NCBI RefSeq assembly: GCF_910592395.1
Contig: NC_088323.1
Coordinates: forward strand, 10,046,001 to 10,110,000
Direction of reading: 5' to 3'
Length of the DNA: 64,000 bases
Source: Lineus longissimus
Taxonomy: Eukaryota > Nemertea > Pilidiophora > Heteronemertea > Lineidae
Each line of letters opens with the position of its first letter. Position 1 is the first letter of the stretch. The translations under genes and the position numbers were made by a program. The notes beneath the pieces are model-generated. The model was not told the origin of the DNA, did no database searches, and saw nothing but the letters and a program-made list of their open reading frames with translations. Positions 24,601-39,600 of this stretch are shown here, one piece after another.

Positions 24601-27600
24601 CTGTGATAATTGGACCGAGAGACAGCATACCGTCTGTTAACGTGGAACAATCGCACGTATAACACTGGGAGAAAGTGGAGTGGGAACTCCACGTAGCTGC
24701 ATCTAAAACCTCGTTTAGCGCCACTCCCTTATACTCGACCCAAGAAGTAAAGATGGCACGAATCTCTTGGGCCGCTATGGGGCCCAGGCATCGAAGCTCT
24801 GGAGAAACGCGAGTCACAGAATAGGCCAGCCGGATGGTGGCCACTAACCACCTAGCGACCATAGCAGGAGCTATCTCCCTAGTAAACTCCTCTCGATAAG
24901 ACACAAAGAGCGATTCCTGCCAAGGCGAACGGCAGGCTCCTTGGTCTTATCAACACTGAACTTCAAGGCCCGAACCGGGCAGAGAGTTCTGTCCGGAAGA
25001 TCCCTAGGGACCGTAGCGGACAAGTAGGGTATGAAAACCGGGCGCCTGAGGTGTGCAGCGCCTGGTTCTTTGCAAGAAAACCTGGGACAAATTCTAGAAC
25101 CGCGCCCCTCTCATTAAAAGCCACTTTATCAAAGGCTAAGGCATGGAGCTCGGACCCTGTATCTGCACTGTGGCCAAAGCCACGAGAAAGACGGTCTTAA
25201 AGGTCAGATGTTTAAAATCTGCCTGGTGCATAGGCTCAAACGGAAACTTCATGAGAGCCCTTAGCACCACCGAGAGATCTCATTTGGGGGTACGCTTGAT
25301 GGAATGGGGACGTTCCAAAGACATATTGCAAAGCAATGACAAGACAGCATCATCCCAAGACGGTTGCCAGGAATTGGTCAACTTTAAAGTGACCGAAATG
25401 GGAGAGCGATAGCCCTTCACCCCCTGAACCGAAAACTTCCGGACTGAGAATGAGAAATTCAAGAAGTCGAGGAAGTTGGGAAGAGAGGGAGCGACAGGAG
25501 AAACTCTGTGCTCCCTACACCAGTCTCGAAGGACATCCCACTTGATGCAAGGGTAGACTGTCTCTGAGGCTGAGTGACTTTACGGATAAGTCTTCGGAAA
25601 AGCCTCTCTCTAGGTGGAAACACCCGATAGTCTCCAGGCGTGAAGCCTGTAGAAAGAAGGGTCTTGATGATAGACCCGGCGGATCGGGTGACACAACAGA
25701 CGGTCCCATCCCCGGCAGACAGGGGGGGGTGGTCCGTCAGGAGCTCCAGCAGGACCGGGAACCAAACCTGGTTTGGCCAGCATGGGGCTATCAGACAAAC
25801 TCTGACCCGAGAACTGGCCAATTTGTTTTTTAACACCAAAAGCAACAGAGGGGTTGGCAGGAATGTATAAGCGTTGAGGCCGTCCCAGGAGGCCGACAGG
25901 CTGTCCACTCCCAAGGCCTTCTCGTCCGGAAGAGGCGAATAATACAGGGCGGATCTCTTGTTTAGCCGAGTCGAGAACCAGTCCACAACCAGGGCGTCCC
26001 ACATCTCCGCCAGGCGGGAGACCACCTCGCAGTGAAGGGTCCATTTCGTCCGGACCAGATGATCCACCCTGGAAAGGGCGTCGGCAAGGATGTTCTTGCC
26101 TGGGATGTGACAGGGGAGGAGCTGAATGTCCAAGCGGCGACAAAGCTGCAGGAGCTCCCAAGTCAGGAACACAAAGTGTCGAACCTCATCCCCCCTGGTC
26201 TCCGGATATAAGCGACCACTGTCGAATTGTCGGAGAAGAGAGAAACCCTGTGACCCCTTAATCAAGACGTGAAGGCCCTCACCACCAGGATGACAGCCTG
26301 CATCTCGGGAATATTGATCGAGAGGCGCAAATTCTCCACTGAGCATGTGCACCTGGCGGTCAGGTCCCCTTCGTTCAGATGGGCGCCCCAGCCATAGAGG
26401 GAGGCGTCCGTGAACCGAGACATCTGAGGGGACAGAGGACTGAGCTGCACTCTGCGGAGGAGCTCTGTCTCGGACCCCCAGAACTTCCAGACCACCTACA
26501 GGAGAGAATTCGCAATCGAAATCCGACGATCGAGAGGGTCCGAAAAGGGGCGCCAACTCGAAAGGTGGAGAAGCTGGATGAGGCGCATGTACAGGCGACC
26601 GAGAGGGACCTGGTCCGCCGCCGAATTGAACAGGCCCAGCAAAGACAGAAACTGTCGAGCTGAGACGCTGTCTTGACGGTGAAATACCCCAACCAGGGAT
26701 CAGATCTTGAGAATCCAGTCCGGAGGCGCAGCCTGCCCTCCATGGCAACATCCGTGGGGGGGCCACCTGTAGGCGCAGGACGGACTAACAAGAGGCCCAA
26801 GGGCCTGGCGCTCAGCTGAGTAAGCAGATACAATTCATAGTTTAGCAGTTTTACTGATACTTTTAGATAGATTTGGCAAGGACTATATATAGTTACAATA
26901 ACCATGGATGCTTCAATTTGTCAACTGTGAAAGATGTAAGTGACATCACATGAAGTAATGCAGTGCGAGTGCGACATTTCCAATAGAGCCAGGATCTATG
27001 TCACAGTGACACACAGACAGGAATGGTTTTCCTTCTGGTATCAAAATTGATGTCCTCATACTAGTATGTCCTGAAAAGGTATTTGGACACTCACATGATC
27101 ATTGTACCGTTGAGCTTGGGTCTGGTGCAATACCAACTTGAAATGGGGGGGTTAGTGGATTTAGCAAAGTGTTTGGGATGCCCTGTATGTGAAGAAGTAA
27201 GATAAAGAGGTGCTTAAGAAAATTAACTTTATTGTTAAAAGATTGACCTGACCTGCAGGTGATTGGAATTTAACAAAGGCTGATTGCAATCATGGAGTAA
27301 ATTATATAAGAATCACTGATTTGGCAAAGATTATTACATTTACAAGACGTCAAGATGGAAAGTGATTGTACAGTGTTTGTCAAATCCGGACCTACTTTCC
27401 GTCAATGCTGAATACGTCGATGAGAGCTCTCGAACTATCATTCCATGCAAAAAATGGCAATGACAACACCACTAATAACTTCAAATTATTTTCCGGTTAT
27501 GATAACACAACACGCATCTTCATGATCATGATCTTTCTCAAACTAACTGAATGACCTAATCGCCTTGGACGCACAACCACATATCAATCCGCCCCGACGA

Positions 27601-30600
27601 TCGACACATCCATTCGATTCGATAACACTCGATACAGTTTGATAAATAAACAAAGTTTTCGTGCTTTTAGCTGTCAACATCAATGGCTATAATTAATATA
27701 CTCCTGCAGAATAGTAGAACTAACAGAACTAATTTCCGAAGTTTCCAATAGTTTGAACACAACTCAGAACATCACCCATCAGCCAAGGAGGATACCGCGG
27801 TGACGTCACATCACGTGATCACGACCCATATTACTGATCGCTATGGCCAATCAGATTCAGTCTACTGACAGCACCAGCACCAAACACATCTCCACGTCTC
27901 ACTGTCTGGTGCGCTCCTGTACACAAATACACCAATAGACATGAAATGTTGCAATACCTTGTATGGATTCTTCCTGTGTAAAATAAAATTTACAGAGCAG
28001 ATTAACTTCCACGAATAAAAAAGACGTTTGGCGTGGCCAAAGTGTTGAAATAATGTCTCCGCTAAAATACACTACGAAATACACTAGGCAACGCACTACG
28101 CGATACACGGTAGAGATGCAGTTGAGTTTGTTATTGTTTGACTTAGAAGCCCGCCCATATCATAATACATTCATGTATTCATGAAGTATGAACTCATTTC
28201 TGTCCCATACAACTCTAAGAACAGTCAATTTCTCCTTAAATCATCACCGAAACCGCGATATCCGCAGGAAGATTTCGTTCTAGTGTCCGAAAATGCATGA
28301 TTTTACAGGGGCGCTAACTCGACAAATAGAGGGGATCTATGGGGATCTATGCGAGTTTTAGGTCCTACAGGTCTCGAACTTGTAAAATCTGTAAACATGC
28401 CTCCAAATCCCATTATGATAATGAAGAGATTGCCCCATGTCTGGGAGACTGTTTTGAAACCATCGCTAATTTTGCCCATCAGCTGGACTCAGATCTGCAT
28501 AAATTACGATAAATAATGAGGTCGTCGCTTCAATTTCGCAAAGGAAGTTGACTCCATTCGAAGGTTGTTTTGACCAAATTCTGTTGAACTCATCGTTATG
28601 AGGGCATTTGAACACATTCTCGTTGATCTTTTCTATAAACGTGTGAAGATTCGTACCAAAATACATTTCCGTAAAGGCTTAAATAAGAAAATTTGTCACT
28701 TACAAAATCATCGCTCCGGTAGAAATAAAAAGGTCACCGCCATTTTCTTGATGATAGTACTCCAGGTAACCTCGACCGCGCAGTGGAGGGTCGAGCCGCC
28801 TCGTCAATTTACCCCAGACAAGCCGTTCATACAGTGAATGCACTGGCAATACCAGCAGTCCGGTATTCCCTGGTTCGAGGTTTTCATGTCAGTTCGCGGC
28901 GGAAATTTAAAGCGGGGTCATCTGGGGTCAAACAACAGTTTTGCTCACTACCGCCAACTGGTGATATAAATCCACACTAATCTATTTTATATCAAAACTT
29001 CTGTATCATGAAGACCTTTTCAACTTTATTTCAAGCTTTTATCTGCTCGAATAGAGCGTCAAAAAATTGTTTTTTCATTTACGCCTTTTGCCCCCTGGGG
29101 AGCTGAATTTGAGTCGAATCGCCCAAATTTTTTTCTGTAAACAACATTTTCTGCGGTGTTTATATACAAAACCATATTTGAAGTGCCTCGGCTGTACGGT
29201 TACAAAATGCCCAACATGGCTAGATGGATGGCAGGATGGAAGGACAAACACCAATCAATTAGCTATTTGACTAGCTCCGCTGACTTTGTCAGCTGAGCTA
29301 AAAAGTCACTTGTGCTTGTCCCCGCGACCCCTCCGCTGCCCGCCGCCCCCGCCCAGCGCTGCTCACAGGCCTGAAAAGGCCGGGAGCGAATCCAGGGGCA
29401 GAAGAGATGGTCCCAACGTGGGAGAGCTGGAGGAGCTGGTCAATAAATGCCTGCTCAGACTCCAAAACCGGATCCGCGCCGCCCGAGGGATCGGGGCGTA
29501 AAATGTCCAGAGTCCCCACGGGCGTCCTGCCCCCCAAAGAAGGGGGGTCGACGAAGCCTTGCGGAGCATCCCTGAAACAAGGTCACCGATGCTCGTCGTC
29601 AAGACCTCCCAAGGGGGCACACCCAGCCTGGGGGATGGGGTCAGGTGAGGGTGAAACCTCTCCAGAGCCCCGGGGACCTCACCGCTGAACAGCGGGGGTC
29701 CCGGCGGAGGAGGGGGAGAAGGAGGGGGAGACGAAGACTTCCCCCGAACAGACTTTCTAGGCCCTCCCCGCACCGACTTCTTCAACTTCTTTCCGGAAGT
29801 ACCGGAAAAAGGAGATGTTGGCCCGGGGGCGGAATGGTCCGACCCAACAGGGACTGACTTGTCAGTATCCTGACTCGGGGAAGAACCAGGGCGGGCACTA
29901 TGTATCCCTGACACACCGGACACCGGGCCATCACAAACCCCGAAGGGAAGGAGAGCCAGGAGACACGGGGGGGAACCCCAAATAAAACAAGAAAGACGTC
30001 AATAACGAATGGACAGAAACCATCCTTACATAATCTCAAAACCACAAGCTACGCAACAGGGTGAACGGGTCACGTGACCAGAAGCCCGGGAAGATACTGG
30101 GAAAAAAAGTTTTTGAGAAGCGGATAAAAACCGCTCACAAACACAAAATGGGGAGGGAATGAAAAATCAAATGATCTCACCCGTGTCCAGATGCAATCTT
30201 CCAGCGGAAGGTGGCCAAGAGGGGTCTTTCTTTAATCCAAAATAAGCTCCAACCGGCTGAATAGATGGGAGAAACTCGGCACAGTGTTGAACAATGCGCT
30301 AAGGAAAAAGTACTGAGAAATGGAGGCTTTCACGAGGCAGAGGCTGTATTTGGGCGCCGCCTTGGTGTAGCTACGTGAACTAACTAATCCTTTTTCTATT
30401 ATAAACAGATTAATTTTTCCTCGGGTGTGTTCGATAAGAGTACACATGCAAAAGTCTGACCTGGGTAGAGTATGAACGACATAAAATGAAACGCCCAAGT
30501 ACGATAATTTTCAGCCAGTCCTATGAAACATCCACTGGCTGACAGTCACGTCTCCAATGAATTCTGCTCCACTGCTGTTAAGGCTGGACCCTGGTTAGCC

Positions 30601-33600
30601 AGAACTTCTGCTTGACAAATCATCTTGCCATATGAAGTGATCTGCTCCTATAGTTTGCTTTGAGATGTTGAGAAATGTTGCATATCGCTCTCATTTTCAC
30701 ACTTGCTCATGGATTTTCATGAAATTGACCTCATATTAATCTTTACATCATGTCCCAGCATTTTAATCCATTCAAAAGGTCATTCCTACCATAACCGCTC
30801 CCGAAATGTTGACTTTACTGCAAGATACTATTAGGTTTCCTGTTCATTTTGCACATCATTGGCCTCTCAGACAAGGTCATTAAAATATCAATGTCCAGGA
30901 TGTCATTTGAGTTTTGACTCTCAGAGCTTGTACAAATTTTGTGTAGTAAACTTCCCCATGCTGTAGCCTTGGGCCCTGTTCAGGGGTGTTTGTGGTCAGA
31001 ATGAATTCAAAAATAGATTACAATGTTGGGACAGGATGTGCTGTTTCATTTTAGGGAGGTTTCATGAATACTCAATTGTGAAAATAAGAGCGATTTCCTA
31101 CAGCGCTCTTACTGAAACTGAAGCTTTTGGCGAGTGGTCCTTTTCTGTGGATTCAGAAAATGTTTGGGGAGTACTAGGCAGCTTGAGCAAGTGAAACACC
31201 GTGAAGAGACATGTATTTGATGTTATATCATGTTACTTACAATCTGGTTTGTAGCCGACGCTCAAAGGTGTCCTCTTCACTAATAAGCTGAAAGAAAAGG
31301 AGCGAAACTGGTAGATAATACCAATATTTATTGCCAAGTTGGGTAAAACTTGCAGACCTGACACTTATGGAAAAGTAGGGCAAAGCTTCGTAAAGGTTAT
31401 TTTTCTTATTTTTTGTTCTACTTCTAAGTGACCTTTTTTTACATGGTGTAGACAATGACGACAACAGATTACACAAACTGGCCTTTTTGAGCACTTTCAG
31501 CATCATTCAAAATAACAGGGACAATTCTTGTACAAAGAGTGAACAAAATTGTTATCATTATAATTATTATCATCATCATCATTATTATCATCATCATCAT
31601 CATTATAATCCCGGACTCTCTGTCTAGTGAGCAAAAAAACTTGCAAAAAATTTAGATTGGAAGGTCAAAACATGCAGCACTTAATCCATCGAAACAATCT
31701 ACAAACTTGAAGCTGTTGACTTGACCGGTGCAATGATGAGTCATGGTTTTAGTGATCTTTTGTTAATTGATGGAAACCAAGCCAGTCATAAATCTGCCAC
31801 ATAGTATGATAGCTGGTGATGGAAAATGGGAAGTTTGCAAGTCTAAAGATCTCAATGTATATGGTGCCCGGATGATATCTAAATGGCGTAGCAAACAATT
31901 AGGTCAACGAAGGGAACGCAATGCGCAGCTAATCCAACCGAACGGGCACAGAATTTCAGCTGGTGGGATTTTGAAATTATTAACTATTGCATCGTAGGGG
32001 AAATAATACAGGGAACATGGGTTAATTGAGCGCAGCTCTCCCACCCCAGCCCATCATGTCACACAAAACTGGAAGCTCATCTGGCCACTAGTTAAGCAGT
32101 TACAGTCCACAATGTGAAATCCAAAATCAACGCCTGCAGCCATTATCAAACATCAGATTCAGCCCAAAATAGATCCGGCACCTCTCCCAGACCAACCTCA
32201 TCAGGCCACGGAAAATTGAAGTCCACCCCATAACTCGCCCTGTAATTACTGTTCGGAAAGGAAAGTCTGAGATGTCCACCAATTTTTTCGAATCGACCTC
32301 AGAATTGATAAAGCACGTATCCCACCCCACCCAAATATTATGTTGCAGACAATTCATTCCCATCAGGAGACTTGTTCTGCAGTTACAGTCTGGAATGCAA
32401 AATTCAAGATGGCCATCTGGCAGATCTATAAGAGACCGGATTGGGAAACAAGAGGCCCAAGGGCCTGGCGCTCAGCTGGATGACCTAATAACATAGGACT
32501 GAGGGTATACTATAAAGTAGTAAATATCGGCTTTGTACTACTGTTTGAAGGTCAAGAGAACACGTTATACCACTAAAATTTCCAATGCAGAGCTGCCAGC
32601 TGGATGAAATATGATTGAACTAATCAGCCATGGTATGTAAATATTACAGGAGGCAACGGAAGATATCCCTAGTTCAGTATGTTGTATCAGTAGCTTTACA
32701 GAAAAAAAGTGTCAGAGAGGATGAGACTTCTCCATGGACAACTGTGGTATGTCCAGGCTGGGTTGTACAGCATAAGGATACAAAATGCTGTCTGTAAGTG
32801 TAATTGAGAGGTATCCTGATTTAACAGAGGTCAAAATAAATAGAAATTACCAGTTTGGGACTAGCACCACTTTCTTTTTTTTTTAATAAGGTAGAGATTA
32901 CAGGAGTCAACAAAATTAATTTTATTGAGAGAAATTGACCTGTTCTGCAGGTGATTGGAATTTACAATACAAAGGGTCGTTTTTCATGACATTGTGCTCT
33001 ACTGCGTATTCCTAGTCATAGTGAGTCGATCTGCAACCAATCTATCCTTGGCGCAGACAGGTTCAAATTGGCTATATCTTGAATAGATCGAATTGCGATG
33101 AAAATCTAATGCAATAAAGGAGCAATATCGAAGAGACAAATTAATCAAACCAATTGTCCACAGACTCGGACCCTGAAATGGCACGATGTATGCGTGCATA
33201 TAAAAGTATATCAATTGGTCCCATAGAGATGATGAGGCAATGTCAATATGCCTTGTTCCTTAGTCAGCAACATGCCCCTTTTTATACGGAGAAGAAGGAG
33301 AACCCAGATAGGCCTTCACATGTCGGCTTCCAAATGGCTTGAACCAACTGTACTATCACTACTATAACTTTAAAATGCGTGCTCCTCCTAGTCCTACATG
33401 TAGCAATGTCTCAGCCAAAAAGGCAAAGTGAGCAGCTCCTTGGTAAGGCCATGTCAGGTTCCGCGCGCCTCTTCAGATACATCAAGTATTGAAAGCTGTG
33501 GTGAGCTGAGCACATAAAAGACCATGGTCACCTTAATTTGAAAATCCCTTCATAATCAAGTGCTACCTCTGACTAAAACAGCACAATAGACCACCAATTT

Positions 33601-36600
33601 GATCCAGCTCCTAACTGCGGGAAAACCCAAGTCCAGCAACCAAAAGTACCAAAAATACATTTTTGTTTACATTTGAACTGCACACATGCGTTTGTTTACA
33701 ATTTCATTTCCCGCGAAATCTCGAAAATCAGGTGACCTGCAATCGTGGATTGAAAATAACATTAACCTCGGTTCAGCAGGTCAGCAGGTATACCGGCTGT
33801 TCCAATCATCCCCCTACAGCCAGCTGTTCAAAAGGTAATGTTATTCACCCCACAGGGAGTGCAAGTAATTGATTAAGCCCCTGCATAACTTAACAGCAAT
33901 GGCTTGGCTTCTGTGAGTGGTAAGGAGAATTGACAGTTTTTTTATGGGAGTAACATTATTGTGTTGCTTAAAACGTCTACTTTTTACTCATGTAAGAATC
34001 GTAGTACTAATAATAACTTTCAACTTATTTTCCAGTTATGATAACACAACACGCATCTTCATGATCATGATCTTTCTCAAACTAACTGAATGACCTAATC
34101 GCCTTGGACGCACAACCTAACCACATATCAATCCGCCCCGACGATCGACACATCCATTCGATTCGATAACCCTCGATAAAGTTTGATAAATAAACTAGAA
34201 CGGAGATTTCACAGGAGCACCTGTGAATTCATGACTCCAGGGTTGTTTTGAGGGCGATATTGTAAGAGTTGGTCTTGAGTATGGGGACGTGAAGGTCCGT
34301 GTGAGGCACCTGGGGAGAGAAGACTAGTTGTTTATACCACAGGCCCTTGAGTACATGTCTTTATAATAGGGGTAGAAGGCGTAAAATAGGCGTAAAATAG
34401 GGGTATAAGCCCAGGAACTAGTTTCGTACCAAAATACGTTGCCGTAAAGGCTTAAAAAAGAAAATTTGTCACTTACAAAATCATCGCTCCGGTAGAAATA
34501 AAAAGGTCACCGCCATTTTCTTGATGATAGTACTCCAGGTAACCGGCGGGAAATTTAAAGCGGGGTCATCCGGGTTCAAACAACAGTTTTGCTCACTACC
34601 GCCAACTGATGATATAAATCGACACTAATCTATTTTATATCAAAACTTCTGTATCATGAAGACCTTTTCAACTTTATTTCAAGCTTTTATCTGCTGGAAT
34701 AGAGCGTCAAAAAATTGTTTTTTCATTTACGCATTTTGCCCCCTGGGGAGCTGAATTTGAGTCGAATCGCCCAAATTTTTTTCCGTAAGCAACATTTTCT
34801 GCGGTGTTTATAAGCAAGACTAGATTTGAAGTGCCTCGGTTGTATGATTACAAAATGCCCAACTTTGTCTACAGATGGCTGGATGGATGGAAGGACGGAC
34901 ACCAATCGAATAGCTATTTGACTAGCTCCGCTGACTTTGTCAGCTGAGCTAAAAAATTGATGGGGCACCTCTCTCAGCCCACCCTGTCACAGAAAATTCA
35001 AGCCCACGGGGTGACTCATTCTGGACTTAGTCCGGAACGCAAAATCCAAGATGGCCACCTGGCAGCCATACCAGATATTGGGCGAGGCCAAAAATCACCC
35101 AGCACCAATCAAGCCACCACACTTCACACCCCAACTGTAATATGAAACCAATCTGCACGCAATTTCCTCAGTCGAACAGAGCTACCTCACGGCCGTTAGC
35201 TAGGTAATTTTTACTTGTGGAGAAATCCCTCGGTCTTGTTACTATGAATAGCCTGCCGACCACCGCGCCAACGGCGGGTTGAGTAACCAAAGTGGCTTGG
35301 TATATAATAAGGAATACGACCAGGAGACCCGGGCTCGCGATTTTCAAAGTTGGTCAAGCAAATCTCCTGCTACACCATCGACGAGCCGTGTAGTTGGTTC
35401 CACATTGTAGCATACACCACCAAGATGAGAAATTACCATATAATTTTCCCTTTTCATCATTCTGTTTACGTTTATAAAGACTTGCTAGTTTCTATTCTTG
35501 GTTCATAAGAGTCCCTCGATATGGGTTCTTCGTTACCATGTACGAATTCTTGGCATATGAACCGATCTTACCTGTTTTAAACTGATTTTCCGGCGAAATA
35601 TCGAAGAAACTCGCACGGGATTTGGCACATCAGCAAATTTCTCCGCCAGTTGACGAAGTACCCAAAAATTGATTACGCAGTAACCATTCCTGGCACATGA
35701 CCTAATTATTATTCACTTCCGATTTGGGTCCCTCCCTTCATAATCGACGCGTTCAAAGTTGGTCAAGGGAAATTACTTCATAAATCATGCAAATTACCAC
35801 GAAGGCGTCATGTTTGCAGATCAACCAATCAGATCGGAGATTCCACAGGAGTCATATGATCAAATAAATTGTTAAGGCACATTGTTGTCTAACGGCCGTG
35901 ACCTACGGGGCGCGAATCTTCCACCTTTTCAGATACCTTAACAACTAGGCTATCAGGATTGGGATCGGAGCCAACCCACAAAAAACAACAGAGGCGCAAA
36001 GTTAAAGCGAAAGGGCAGCGCAGTCATGTATTTCAGGTGCCAGTCCCAGCATCATACCCGACCGCAGTCAATAATAGATACAGCCTCACCTTGCTACTTT
36101 GATCTTCTTTGGATTATGTTCCTTCAAGAGCTTGAGTAGATGAGTCATTGTGTTCCCTGTATCAATGATGTCCTCCACAACAAGGACATTCTTTCCTTCG
36201 AGACCATTCAAGTTGTCACCACCAATCACTTCCACAGAACCCGTTGAGGAATCATTCTGAAAACAAAGACTGTCTTTAACCTTTGGACATGGATCGTCAC
36301 CATAGCGACGATTCATATTAAACATTAATTTTCAGTGCATATGCTACCTGGAGAAAACGCTAACAAAGTCTCCCATGCATCTTCTAAGAAAGGCAGATTT
36401 CCAACATTAGTTTGAAGGCTGGAAATGCCCTCCCCCCAAAACGAAACCTGTGGTGCAAACTTTCCACCTGGGCGCAGTAGCCATGACACCTATTTCTGAG
36501 CAAGTCATGTGGTTTCACCTGAATCTGTGCATGCCATCTTCTTGAGGAATACTCGGAGTATCAGCAGAACGACCCACGGTCCCCATGGTGCCAACATTAC

Positions 36601-39600
36601 AATAAACTTACCATGTAGCTCTTCAATCGTATAAAGTCTATAGAAAGTGGGACAGACTCTTCCATGGTCTGATTCATCTGCTTGAGTTTATCTAAGAGGT
36701 CAGCAAAAAACTTGTAACCTCCCTTCAGTACACATAATGCTGTGACGGGTACGGTTCCAAACTCTTGCACAATGTCTTTTGCCAGTTTCTCGATCCTGCA
36801 AATGAAGATCATCATTTAAAACCTACACTCTGGACGCTGTGGACCGGCCTCGTTCCTCACCCTCACCACTGACATGTAACAAGTGTTGAGCTTTCTGGAG
36901 GTTTTGTAACGATGGCCACAATGAATTGGCCAGTGAATGCAGTGCCGATAGTTTATCAACTGTTGGAAGGGACGCTGTAGGCGGAATAACATTTTGTGAT
37001 CAATTTTCGCCAATTAGCGCAAAAAGTTCAAAGTAGTCGTATTGGCACTTACAGTGACTATGTAACGTGAGATTTTATAGTGCAAAGATTTTTGCATTTA
37101 ACTGTTTTTTTTGTTGTTTCTTCACATGTAAGTCAACTACTAATACAACACAGTGTATACGTAATGTATACCATCTAAACCATGGGAGAAATGCAGTGTA
37201 GGAATGAAGTGTATCAGCTACTCTATTATGTATGCCAAAGTGGTATACGTCGAAAATTCCGATTTGGTGCAGAAAATGCCCTAACAGTTTCGTTACAGCA
37301 ATGCTCATTGGGTAATCGTCCAGCCGTATGAATTCCCGCTATATGTGGCAGTCCATAAGGAGACCAAATTAGGATGACGCGATGGGGTGCTCAGGGAGTC
37401 TATAAAACTTTGCATCAGTCGAAAAATAACATCCGACCGAAACTTATCAGTGACAAAACTAAGAGTTCCTAATGGCAGGAATTGATAAAGGCTACTGAAA
37501 GTATTTATTAGTTAATAACAACTAGGCTTTTCCTAACTTGGGCTTCTATACTGTGATTTCAATACATTCGGGCAAATCAACAGGGTTCAAATCAAACTTC
37601 TCTTCTGCTAATCCTGAAAATTCCTTGGTGATATGTACCATCTTTTAAGATTTATCCTCTAAAGTAGTTCTGACCGTTAGTCCGGAGAGAGATCCTTCAG
37701 ACCTATGAAGACTGCACACCAGCGCTTTAGCCTACTTTCTTCACTTTCTCAGATGGTGAAAATGTACATTCTCATATCCTGTTTTAATACAAGTCCGGCG
37801 CAGATCAATCATCTAGATTTGCCCTGATGATGAACATGTGAACAACAGGGCCAGCAATAGGCTTCCATTAAAATTGATGACGCATTATTACTTTGAGGCT
37901 GTGGCGCGCGATGGCCACTGTATTCATCATTCAGTGTGTGCAGTCTTAAATATTTTGAGAAAAATCTTGTCTTGGAGTTTGGACCTTCTTGTGTTGGCGA
38001 TAAGATAATTTGTTCAAACTCTGTAAAAATTCCTTTTTTTGAATTTTCTTGGATCACTTCATAAAGATGACATAGCATCTAGAGATACCACTAGAATCAA
38101 GCTACCGAAAAATCAGATATTTCTGAATGTGTACTTTGCTTACCTGTCATTGACCAATCCAGAGGGAATCAGGACATGATCTAACGAGTTCTCATAATGT
38201 TTTGGTATACAAAACAAATTCAGGGGATGTCCTTTGTAATCATCGTCAATCTGGAAAGATAGTCAATGCTCAGTCACACTCGGTACACCTCGGCCCAAGA
38301 CTAAGTTTAGATGGGTGATAAGTTGGAGTGTGGTTACTTTGATAAGGATTGCATATTACGCGTGCATCTTGATGTAGATCTGCTCATGTAAATTGTAATG
38401 TCAATTAAAGCACCATTGGCATTACTAAGGGCAATATTACCCAGCTGTCGGCGGCACAGTCACCTCATATTCTTCATAAGTAGTTTCCACCAACAAATTG
38501 TACAATATTTTCGGGGGGCATAGTGGGTGGCAGCACCAGACGGAGGAAGTAGTTCGCCTAGGGTTTTTTCGACACCCTCCGCACAGACTCCACTCGTTCT
38601 GGAACACTCACTTACTTGTTAATCTGCAGTGGTTAGCTTGTTTTTATTGCAGTAAAGAAATGTTAATCGGGATTTTTAATTATATTTTATATTTGCCCCG
38701 GGTATTCATATGGTTCATGCCCATTTCGCCTTGTCTTTTTTCGCCTTTTCCCATTTTGCCTTTAAAAAATATACATTTCGCCTTCTCCTATTTCGCCTTT
38801 TCCAATTTTGCCTCTTCCCAATCCGCCTTATTCTATCTCGCCTTTGTCTTTTTTCGCCTTTTCATTTTTCGCCTTATGCTATTTTGCCTCTGTTTTATCT
38901 TGCCTTATCACAAGTTGCCTTATCCATTCTTGCCTTCGTCTGAGTTTGCCATTGTCTTAATCTGCCTTCTCCTATTTCACCTTGTCCTAATTTACCTTTG
39001 TCCTAATTCGCCTTCATCCTATCTCGCCTTTACCCGCCCCGCCTTTGTATTATTTCGCCTTCTTCCCATTTCGCCTTCTTCCTACTTTGCAACAAACTTG
39101 GTGTCTTTACCCATGTTTGTTGATTTTGAGTCAATCTTTCATATGAAAGTGTCTTCAACAGTGTTGAAGGGCTTCTAGGGTCCATTCGGGGGTACCCCCA
39201 ACCAAAACACGGTGGACATTGCCAAAATTACAAGTGTACATAACTTCTCAGCCATTATAGTCATATTACATTACATACCATATTGCAAAAGACTTTTGTC
39301 TTATTTACCCATGTTTGTGGGGCCAGTCTTTCATATGAGAGTGTTTCCACGAATTATGTTTTGGTACCCTACCCAAGGCTGTTGCTTAATTACCAATATT
39401 TTCAAATCTTCATAACTTCTGAACCATCTACATGTAAGCTTACATGTATCTCCAAAACCAACTTAGTATCTTTACCCATGTTTGTCAAATCTTAGAGTTT
39501 TCCAAGTCTTTCATGGAAATATTTTGGCATAGTGTTTTGGCATTCTCTAATGAGTAAGACTTGTGACCTGGTACTATATAGGAGGGATGGGGGTGCTAAG

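Larger units (their letters stand above)
23766..30488 (-). mobile_element. Degenerate DIRS-like retrotransposon, split by family 1 copy B
   Basis: 23766-23950 and 30303-30488 are inverted terminal repeats sharing CTACCCAGGTCAGACTTTTG, TACTCTTATCGAACACACC and CAGCCTCTGCCTCGTGAAAG. Near the left end, 24000-24100 holds an inverted copy of the outer edge followed by another edge copy, in the position where DIRS elements carry an internal complementary region. On the minus strand the order is an ORF1-like region, then RT end/RNase H, then tyrosine recombinase. The reverse transcriptase palm is missing; family 1 copy B (26788-29304) occupies its place. Several frameshifts show it is dead. It lies in HPRT intron 5 on the same strand as HPRT. 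Confidence 0.85.

Noticed and set aside
24084-24692. 202-codon minus-strand frame at the DIRS end
   Set aside because: It overlaps the recombinase C-terminus in another frame and the internal complementary region; composition reflects GC-rich element DNA and no motif is recognisable.
38498-39178. 226-codon frame rich in Phe, Leu and Ser resembling a membrane protein
   Set aside because: It reads through the pyrimidine-rich 17-bp minisatellite, where stop codons are depleted by composition; the mirrored array gives a similar 133-codon frame on the other strand.
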